Below are positions 33,946 through 42,710 of a stretch of 64,000 nt of DNA, piece after piece (position 1 is the stretch's first letter; each line of letters starts with the position of its first letter). The translations under genes and the position numbers were made by a program. Source of the DNA: Nemertoderma westbladi (lineage: Eukaryota > Xenacoelomorpha > Nemertodermatida > Nemertodermatidae); contig JAUCBJ010000145.1 in NCBI GenBank assembly GCA_032718475.1, positions 1-64,000 on the forward strand, in the 5' to 3' direction. Under the pieces are notes generated by a model. The model had not been told where the DNA came from. It saw only the letters and a program-made list of their open reading frames with translations, and made no database searches.

Positions 33946-34270
33946 GCTGCCTCTGGCTATGTTTGTGGCAGGAATGTTTGAACGCTAATAAGTCGGTCAA
34001 TCATGGATGAAATGGAACCAAACTTGGTACTCATGTAGTCTATAAAAAATTTAGAAATTCTACACACAGACAGACTTCTACAGTTCCCCGGTCTGCCGCT
34101 AGGGGGCGAATTAACAGAAACGTAAAAATAGCTGTAATTATAGAACCAACGATCAGATTCATCTGAAATTTAGTAGTAGTTACCTAAGAGCATTGCTTAA
34201 TTAGAAATTCTACAGAGACTTTTACAGTTCCTGTCTGCCGCTAGTGGGGAATTGTTAGAGCTCCAGTTCA
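33946..34270. repeat. relative of the 315-bp repeat with CTCF-like cores
   Basis: CTGCCGCTAGGGGGCG (34093-34108) and CTGCCGCTAGTGGGG (34235-34249) occur with the same surrounding phrases as in 1-572 (GATGAAATGGAACCAAACTT, ACAGTTCC). The period here is about 142 bp, the half-unit of the first array. Confidence 0.7.
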
Positions 34271-34360
34271 ACGTGCTTAGCACGGTTTAATAAACAATCA
34301 ATTAATTATTTTATTCAATACAGTAATTATAACAGTAAAATGCAATGTATTCTATTTTTT

Positions 34361-34896
34361 AGTGAAATCAAGAGATAGGAGGGGGGGGGGGGGGGGGGGA
34401 GACTGGACGCAAATCCCATCTTGGCGAATTAATATCCCGCCTCAAGGTTATCGTTCATATGCGTACCTCTGGCAAAAGAAGCAGGTTACAGTGGTGGTGT
34501 TTTCTAACCAAAACAATAAACTAATCTCCATTACTTAATTAACGGAAAGGAGCAGGTTACAGTGGTGGGCTTTTCTAACCAAAACAATAAACAATATCTC
34601 AATAACATAGGGTATTTCATACTTATAGTCTTATTTTTGCAATACGAAAATACCAGAGGTACGCATATGAACTATAACTCGCCTCAATATTAATTTCTCA
34701 ATTTTGGGAAAGGAGCAGGTTACAGTGGCACGTTATTTTAACCAAAACAATAAAGTAAACACAATAGAACAGGTTACAGTTTTATTTTTGAGAGTAATCA
34801 GCTGTTGTTATTTGCGTCCAATTTCCCCTGGAGAGGGATGAATTTTTATTGCGTCCAGTCCCCCCCCCCCCCCCCCCCCCCTATCTTGAAATCAAA
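34361..34896. mobile_element. foldback element with poly-G/poly-C inside its inverted ends
   Basis: The left end GAAATCAAGAGATAGGA, a 19-base G run (34381-34399) and GACTGGACGC is mirrored on the right by GCGTCCAGTC, a C run (34860-34881) and CTATCTTGAAATC. A second inner inverted pair (TTCATATGCGTACCTCTGG against CCAGAGGTACGCATATGAA) is nested inside. Three inverse copies of AACCAAAACAATAAA lie within. A diverged partial copy is at 55375-55560. No ORF. Confidence 0.85.
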
Positions 34897-35017
34897 TACC
34901 AAAAATATATTTATTATATGAACAATCTATTTGGAAATTGTAAGTTCGGCCTATATCTTTACCATAAGCTCAGTATCTTTATCTGGTGTGTTTTTATTAT
35001 TTTACCAATTATTTAAT

Positions 35018-35476
35018 ATGTTTGATAGAATTGAACAACACCGCCCAACACAACCAACTCTCTATCCGCCTCGAGCATCGAGAATACGAGAAACTCGATC
35101 GAAATACCTGCTTATCCCAGTAGTATCCGTCCGTAGTCACCGGACCGCTGCGGTTTACTCCCGTAGAACAGTAGAATTCCCGCAGCTTCCGACCCAATTC
35201 GACAACGAATTCGCTTCACACTTTCGCGTCACAGAGAACGTAATCCAGTGCGATAACGTCTGCCCAACGTTCAACCATTTCCCCCAGGCGATCCCAGGAT
35301 CCGGGCCGCCGCTAAACCCAGATCGCAATCCTCGTCGATTCGTCCAGTCGTCGACGTATGTCAGTAAGTGGGACTCTTCCCACCGCACTCCAAGGTGGGT
35401 GACCGGAGTGAGGCATGAGGAACTTGGCAGTGGCCCGCATTACGATCTGACTGACCGCCGTATTCCCAGTGTCTGA
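35018..35476 (+). CDS. hypothetical 152-residue basic protein
   Basis: From ATG 35018 (MFDRIEQHRPTQPTLYPP) the frame is open to TGA at 35474-35476. GC content is clearly higher than in the surrounding AT-rich DNA, as in the other genuine exons here. The protein is rich in Arg, Pro, Ser and Thr, has no membrane segment, and ends WVTGVRHEELGSGPHYDLTD. It has the general look of small cilium or sperm microtubule-associated proteins, but I cannot assign a family. Minus-strand ORFs over the same interval lack an ATG start or are shorter, so I prefer this strand. It could be one exon of a longer gene. Confidence 0.45.
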   Translation: MFDRIEQHRPTQPTLYPPRASRIRETRSKYLLIPVVSVRSHRTAAVYSRRTVEFPQLPTQFDNEFASHFRVTENVIQCDNVCPTFNHFPQAIPGSGPPLNPDRNPRRFVQSSTYVSKWDSSHRTPRWVTGVRHEELGSGPHYDLTDRRIPSV

Positions 35477-35917
35477 GTGTAGTAAATACCCAAATAGAAT
35501 CGTACTGACAAACAAGCAATTCCGTAGTATTCCCCCGTTAATCACCTCTTGAAGCAACTCGGCTGCTCGGGTCCAGATACATCGGACTGTCGGGAGCGTT
35601 TCAGACAGTAATGGAGCGGCATTTGCGAATATTTCCAATGGTTTTATAATAAATAAGGGGATTCAACAGTTCAATGCTAAAACAAATGGATTATTCCTAA
35701 CCCCACCCCAATACAGCAATATACCTAACAGTATATAGCTTTGCAGGATTCTCGATTCAGGGATTGAGTACAGCCTGACAGTACCGGTACACATGGTAGG
35801 CCTACATGCAGAATTGCAAAATTTGTCAGAAAACCCAGCTGATTTATCCTACAGTAATAATAATTTAACGCATTTTAAATTTGGATAAACAAATGTATTA
35901 TAACTGCAATAACAGTT
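35477..35917. other. 3' flank of the 152-residue ORF
   Basis: The GC-rich composition continues to about 35640 without a good plus-strand frame, so it may be 3' UTR or coding on the minus strand. After that the sequence is AT-rich with AGGCCT and ACCGGT palindromes. Confidence 0.4.
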
Positions 35918-36400
35918 ACACTGATGCTGCACGAAGGCCCCACGCAAATTCTACTTGGAAAATTTTCAAACTTTTGCCAAACAACATGTGTACCAAGTTT
36001 GGATAGATTTCATCAAGGATTGGCCGAGTTATTAACGTTTAAAATAAAATACTGAAAAAAAACGCGACAGAACGACAGGTTGATTAATGGTACCACTACG
36101 CTAAGGCTCACTCACTTCGTGGCTCGCCCCACAGTAGTGGGGTGAGCCACGCAGTCAGGGCGAACCTTAGCGCACAATTATAATTAGTAAATAGGGCAAA
36201 ATTTCATGTCTGTCTGTCTGTCTGTAATGGAAAATTAATTCGTAAATAACTTTGGAAGATTTTAACCATTTTCAACCAAATTTTGTATGGGCATACTTTA
36301 TGGAAAGTTACGGGCAAATACTTCTCGAACTTTTGACTCCAGATCAAATCGAACTTCCTCAAGTTCGCGTGCTGCGCGACGCCCCACGAACGTGTTATAT
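35918..36400 (-). mobile_element. TTCGTGGGGC-family MITE with internal hairpin
   Basis: The minus-strand sequence from about 36400 to 36180 matches the part of the 2-kb repeats at 1250-1490 (CAAGTTCGATTTGATCTGGA, TTTGCCCGTAACTTTC, GTCTGTCTG simple repeat). The other end, CTGCACGAAGGCCCCACGC (about 35927-35945), is the family terminus. A hairpin lies at 36094-36172 (GGCTCGCCCCAC against GTGGGGTGAGCC, CGCTAAGG against CCTTAGCG). Confidence 0.7.
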
Positions 36401-37102
36401 TCTGTAGGTGCTGTAAATTTATAAACATTACTTATGATTGGCTGCCAATGCTAGAAATGCCAGTTACGGTGTTAACCCTTACCTGCACCTTTGCTCTTTT
36501 TCACTTCATTGGTACTGTTCCAAGGAGAATTTTGACGGATAAACATCCGTCCTGATGCTACCAGGACGGATGGATAATATATTCACCATTGAGTGTGATA
36601 TCAATAATTGTTGGCCCTTTATCAATCATTCAAAGGAAAGTACAACGTTATTCCAGTGCTCTGCATATGAATGCAACATTTCATCGCCTTAAAGAATGAC
36701 TACTCCACACTCTTATCTATCATACTATTATATGATGTAATACATATTCACTCCACCCAACAACAATTAATTAATTATAATTTAAAATTCTAGTTTGCAT
36801 TCTTATTAATATTATATTATATATATTAAATAATAATAATATTCAAATCAGTGAAAATGTGTTTGCAGCAAACGTTCTGCACAGTGCATATCAGTAAAAC
36901 ACGAAAGGTTATAAACAAGTATGCCGCAATAAATATAACGTATAAAATTCTAAGAATATTAAATAATCCATATTGGACCGGATAAAAAAATACTAACGAT
37001 TTTTAGAGTACCACACTATGTAGCAGTACTAACATTAGCTCGGACTGATTCAAGGCAATCAATATATTCAAAAAATCTTCTACCGCTGATGATATCCAAC
37101 AA
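36401..37102. other. AT-rich spacer before the 29-bp minisatellite
   Basis: No feature was recognised. Confidence 0.4.
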
Positions 37103-40100
37103 TGTAAGATTGTTGCCCGTACCTTCCCTCACGTAAGATTGTTTCCCGTACCCTCCCTCACGTAAGATTGTTTCCCGTACCCTCCCTCACGTAAGATTGT
37201 TTCCCGTACCCTCCCACACGTAAGATTGTTTCCCGTACCCTCCCTCACGTAAGATTGTTTCCCGTACCCTCCCTCACGTAAGATTGTTTCCCGTACCCTC
37301 CCTCACGTAAGATTGTTTCCCGTACCCTCCCACACGTAAGATTGTTTCCCGTACCCTCCCTCACGTAAGATTGTTTCCCGTACCCTCCCTCACGTAAGAT
37401 TGTTTCCCGTACCCTCCCTCACGTAAGATTGTTTCCCGTACCCTCCCACACGTAAGATTGTTTCCCGTACCCTCCCTCACGTAAGATTGTTTCCCGTACC
37501 CTCCCTCACGTAAGATTGTTTCCCGTACCCTCGGTAAGATTGTTTCCCATAACCTTCCACACGTAAGATTGTTTCCCCTACCCTCCCTCGCGTACGATTG
37601 TTTCCCGTACCCTCCCACACGTAAGATTGTTTCCCGTACCCTCCCTCACGTAAGATTGTTTCCCGTACCCTCCCTCACGTAAGATTGTTTCCCGTACCCT
37701 CCCTCACGTAAGATTGTTTCCCGTACCCTCCCTCACGTAAGATTGTTTCCCGTACCCTCGGTAAGATTGTTTCCCATAACCTTCACCACGTAAGATTGTT
37801 TCCCCTACCCTCCCTCGCATAAGATTGTTTCCCGTACCCTCCCCTCACGTAAGATTGTTTCCCGAACCCTCCCTCACGTAAGATTGTTTCCCGCAACCTC
37901 CCTCACGTAAGATTGTTTCCCGTACCTCCCCTCACGTAAGATTGTTTCCCGTACCCTCCCACACGTAAGATTGTTTCCCGTACCCTCCCCTCAGTATGAT
38001 TGTTTCCCGTACCCTCCCCTCAGTATGATTGTTTCCCGTACCCTCCCTCACGTAAGATTGTTTCCCGTACCCTCGGTAAGATTGTTTCCCGTACCCTCCC
38101 TCACGTAAGATTGTTTCCCGTACCCTCCCTCACGTAAGATTGTTTCCCGTACCCTCCCTCACGTAAGATTGTTTCCCGTACCCTCCCTCACGTAAGATTG
38201 TTTCCCGTACCCTCCCTCACGTAAGATTGTTTCCCGTACCCTCGGTAAGATTGTTTCCCATAACCTTCCACACGTAAGATTGTTTCCCCTACCCTCCCTC
38301 GCGTACGATTGTTTCCCGTACCCTCCCTCACGTAAGATTGTTTCCCGTACCCTCCCTCACGTAAGATTGTTTCCCGTACCCTCCCTCACGTAAGATTGTT
38401 TCCCGAACCATCCCTCACGTAAGATTGTTTCCCGCAACCTCCCTCACGTAAGATTATTTCCCGTACCTCCCCTCACGTAAGATTGTTTCCCGTACCCTCC
38501 CTCACGTAAGATTGTTTCCCGTACCCTCGGTAAGATTGTTTCCCGTACCCTCCCTCACGTAAGATTGTTTCCCGTACCCTCGGTAAGATTGTTTCCCATA
38601 ACCTTCCACACGTAAGATTGTTTCCCCTACCCTCCCTCGCGTACGATTGTTTCCCGTACCCTCCCTCACGTAAGATTGTTTCCCGTACCCTCCCTCACGT
38701 AAGATTGTTTCCCGTACCCTCCCTCACGTAAGATTGTTTCCCGTACCCTCCCTCACGTAAGATTGTTTCCCGTACCCTCCCTCACGTAAGATTGTTTCCC
38801 GTACCCTCCCTCACGTAAGATTGTTTCCCGTACCCTCCCTCACGTAAGATTGTTTCCCGTACCCTCCCTCACGTAAGATTGTTTCCCGTACCCTCCCTCA
38901 CGTAAGATTGTTTCCCGTACCCTCCCCTCAGTATGATTGTTTCCCATAGCCTTCCACACGTAAGATTGTTTCCCATAACCTTCCACACGTAAGATTGTTT
39001 CCCATAACCTTCCACACGTAAGATTGTTTCCCGTACCCTCCCTCACGTAAGATTGTTTCCCGTACCCTCCCTCACGTAAGATTGTTTCCCGTACCCTCCC
39101 TCACGTAAGATTGTTTCCCGTACCCTCCCTCACGTAAGATTGTTTCCCGTACTCTCCCTCACGTAAGATTGTTTCCCGTACCCTCCCACACGTAAGATTG
39201 TTTCCCGTACCCTCCCTCACGTAAGATTGTTTCCCGTACTCTCCCTCACGTAAGATTGTTTCCCGTACCCTCCCACACGTAAGATTGTTTCCCGTACCCT
39301 CCCACACGTAAGATTGTTTCCCGTACCCTCCCTCACGTAAGATTGTTTCCCGTACCCTTCCACACGTAAGATTGTTTCCCGTACCCTCCCTCACGTAAGA
39401 TTGTTTCCCGTACCCTCCCACACGTAAGATTGTTTCCCGTACCCTCCATCACGTAAGATTGTTTCCCGTACCCTCCCCTCAGTATGATTGTTTCCCATAG
39501 CCTTCCACACGTAAGATTGTTTCCCATAACCTTCCACACGTAAGATTGTTTCCCATAGCCTTCCACACGTAAGATTGTTTCCCATAACCTTCCACACGTA
39601 AGATTGTTTCCCATAACCTTCCACACGTAAGATTGTTTCCCGTACCCTCCCACACGTAAGATTGTTTCCCGTACCCTCCCTCACGTAAGATTGTTTCCCG
39701 TACCCTCCCCTCAGTATGATTGTTTCCCATAGCCTTCCACACGTAAGATTGTTTCCCATAACCTTCCACACGTAAGATTGTTTCCCATAACCTTCCACAC
39801 GTAAGATTGTTTCCCGTACCCTCCCACACGTAAGATTGTTTCCCGTACCCTCCCTCACGTAAGATTGTTTCCCGTACCCTCCCTCACGTAAGATTGTTTC
39901 CCGTACCCTCCCTCACGTAAGATTGTTTCCCGTACCCTCCCACACGTAAGATTGTTTCCCGTACCCTCCCTCACGTAAGATTGTTTCCCGTACCCTCCCT
40001 CACGTAAGATTGTTTCCCGTACCCTCCCTCACGTAAGATTGTTTCCCGTACCCTCCCACACGTAAGATTGTTTCCCGTACCCTCCCTCACGTAAGATTGT

Positions 40101-41592
40101 TTCCCGTACCCTCCCTCACGTAAGATTGTTTCCCGTACCCTCCCTCACGTAAGATTGTTTCCCGTACCCTCCCTCACGTAAGATTGTTTCCCGTACCCTC
40201 CCACACGTAAGATTGTTTCCCGTACCCTCCCTCACGTAAGATTGTTTCCCGTACCCTCCCTCACGTAAGATTGTTTCCCGTACCCTCCCACACGTAAGAT
40301 TGTTTCCCGTACCCTCCCACACGTAAGATTGTTTCCCGTACCCTCCCTCACGTAAGATTGTTTCCCGTACCCTCCCACACGTAAGATTGTTTCCCGTACC
40401 CTCCCTCACGTAAGATTGTTTCCCGTACCCTCCCTCACGTAAGATTGTTTCCCGTACCCTCCCACACGTAAGATTGTTTCCCGTACCCTCCCTCACGTAA
40501 GATTGTTTCCCGTACCCTCCCTCACGTAATATTGTTTCCCGTACCCTCCCTCACGTAAGATTGTTTCCCGTACCCTCCCACACGTAAGATTGTTTCCCGT
40601 ACCCTCCCTCACGTAAGATTGTTTTCCGTACCCTCCCTCACGTAAGATTGTTTCCCGTACCCTCCCACACGTAAGATTGTTTCCCGTACCCTCCCTCACG
40701 TAAGATTGTTTCCCGTACCCTCCCTCACGTAAGATTGTTTCCCGTACCCTCCCTCACGTAAGATTGTTTCCCGTACCCTCCCTCACGTAAGATTGTTTCC
40801 CGTACCCTCCCACACGTAAGATTGTTTCCCGTACCCTCCCTCACGTAAGATTGTTTCCCGTACCCTCCCTCACGTAAGATTGTTTCCCGTACCCTCCCTC
40901 ACGTAAGATTGTTTCCCGTACCCTCCCACACGTAAGATTGTTTCCCGTACCCTCCCTCACGTAAGATTGTTTCCCGTACCCTCCCTCACGTAAGATTGTT
41001 TCCCGTACCCTCCCACACGTAAGATTGTTTCCCGTACCCTCCCTCACGTAAGATTGTTTCCCGTACCCTCCCCTCAGTATGATTGTTTCCCATAGCCTTC
41101 CACACGTAAGATTGTTTCCCATAACCTTCCACACGTAAGATTGTTTCCCATAACCTTCCACACGTAAGATTGTTTCCCGTACCCTCCCACACGTAAGATT
41201 GTTTCCCGTACCCTCCCTCACGTAAGATTGTTTCCCGTACCCTCCCTCACGTAAGATTGTTTCCCGTACCCTCCCTCACGTAAGATTGTTTCCCGTACCC
41301 TCCCACACGTAAGATTGTTTCCCGTACCCTCCCTCACGTAAGATTGTTTCCCGTACCCTCCCTCACGTAAGATTGTTTCCGGTACCCTCCCTCACGTAAG
41401 ATTGTTTCCCGTACCCTCCCACACGTAAGATTGTTTCCCGTACCCTCCCTCACGTAAGATTGTTTCCCGTACCCTCCCTCACGTAAGATTGTTTCCCTTA
41501 CCCTCCCTCGCGTAAGATTGTTTCCCGTACCCTCCCACACGTAAGATTGTTTCCCGTACCCTCCCTCACGTAAGATTGTTTCCCGTACCCTT
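37103..41592. repeat. 29-bp minisatellite, about 155 units (4.5 kb)
   Basis: The unit contains CACGTAAGATTGTTTCCCGT followed by ACCCTCCCT. Most units differ only by CCCTCACG or CCCACACG, and many stretches alternate in runs of three or four, indicating higher-order repeats. Shortened units (GGTAAGATTG) and blocks with CCCATAACCTTCCACACG recur at about 37540, 37760, 38245 and 38580; a second block beginning CAGTATGATTG recurs at about 38931, 39477, 39711 and 41072. The minus strand has no stop codon in the consensus, so long ORFs appear in every frame. I regard them as by-products. Confidence 0.98.
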
Positions 41593-41756
41593 CCTTGCTG
41601 CGTATAAAGTTGACACAATGATGTAAACATGTACCCGTATTTATTTTATATTATAATTGATAAGGGAAAGGCATTGGCTTTTCAGGATTTGGAAGACACA
41701 CAGAATACATTGTAAACATATGGTCCGATTATTTAGAGCAGCAGTAGTATCAGTAT
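41593..41756. other. spacer between minisatellite and LINE end
   Basis: No feature was recognised. Confidence 0.4.
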
Positions 41757-42074
41757 GTGAGTCCATCCTGGGATCTAACAGCTGAAGACACCAAATCTCA
41801 GGATAGCACATTCACAAGAGTGATACGTCGGGTTCATTGTGTCAATTACAATAGCCGCCTCCGCTTTGTAGGACATTGTTTTCGCCGTGAGGATCAGCCA
41901 GTGCATAATCTCGTACTTTGGCAGCCTCATGGAGTGAATAAGCATGGTGGACAGCCCATGACTTTCTTGAGACGCATCTTAAAGGACACTGGCCTTGAAG
42001 ATGCTGATACTCTCGCGAAAGTCATGGGGGATAGGGAGTTGTTGTGGTGCAATTTTGTTGATAAGCCGGCATAG
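41757..42074 (+). pseudogene. LINE ORF2 C-terminal end (RTE-like type)
   Basis: The frame ends naturally at TAG 42072-42074. The peptide has SRLRFVGHCFRREDQPVHNL, VLWQPHG, GQPMTFLRRILKDTG and VMGDRELLW, which is the C-terminal signature 'RLRFAGH...LVLWQP.HG...GRP..T....L..DTG......AM.DR..W' of some non-LTR retrotransposon ORF2 proteins. No ATG and no RT precede it, so this is a 5'-truncated LINE insertion. The 3' UTR probably runs to about 42190. Confidence 0.8.
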
Positions 42075-42710
42075 CATTCTTAATGCACGTTGCATTGGGC
42101 TTGCCAATTGTGGATTCATGCATGGTGGTGACAAAATATTTTTGTTACGATAACCTAGCATCTCAATGTGAAGCTTCAATGCAGTAGGCCGATTATAGTT
42201 GTAGTAGTAGTATAATTGATAAAAGTAGTGCCGTTTTGAAAATCTTACTTGAAAATTCTGGTTTCTTCACTTCACTCCAATGTGTCAATATCAAAAGGAA
42301 TCATCTTCAAATAAAAAAAATAAAAAAGATAGTTTTTATTTATCCGGTCCATTTAAATAACGGTGCCCCGGAATTCATAATATATCCATTAATTATTTTA
42401 TTTTATCTTATTGCGATTTGAAGTTTAGAATTTCTAAAAATAAAAAATTCAAAATTAAAGAAAAGGATTAGTTAGAAATAAATAACTAAGGTTTATTATA
42501 AAGTACAATTTATAAATTAATATATCTATAAAGTTTGTTTGTAATTGTTCGTTAAAAGGGATCATTATGTCGATTCCGACCGGAATTCTCTGATAAATTC
42601 CGGGGCAAATTACATACTATTAATAATTATTAACTAACTATACAAAATCTACGAAGTTGACTATAGAATTAAATTATGATTGAGGACCTTTTAAGTACCG
42701 GTTGAATATA
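42075..42710. other. LINE 3' UTR followed by the 3' flank of Spire
   Basis: AT-rich. The left part is likely LINE 3' UTR. The right part (minus strand, downstream of Spire) should contain its 3' UTR; no clear signal was chosen. Confidence 0.4.

Noticed and set aside
35312-35638. Minus-strand ORF of 108 codons opposite the 152-codon ORF
   Set aside because: It begins at a non-ATG codon and shows no domain; the plus-strand frame has an ATG and covers the GC-rich island better.
37103-41592. CRISPR-like array
   Set aside because: Units are head-to-tail without unique spacers and the host is an animal; this is a minisatellite.
37361-41630. Many minus-strand ORFs of 60-155 codons (repeats of GTGNNLTCGRVRETILREGG type) as candidate repetitive proteins
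   Set aside because: The 29-bp unit is stop-free in every frame, the frames shift at indels and there is no start context or unique flank. They are treated as a by-product of the minisatellite.
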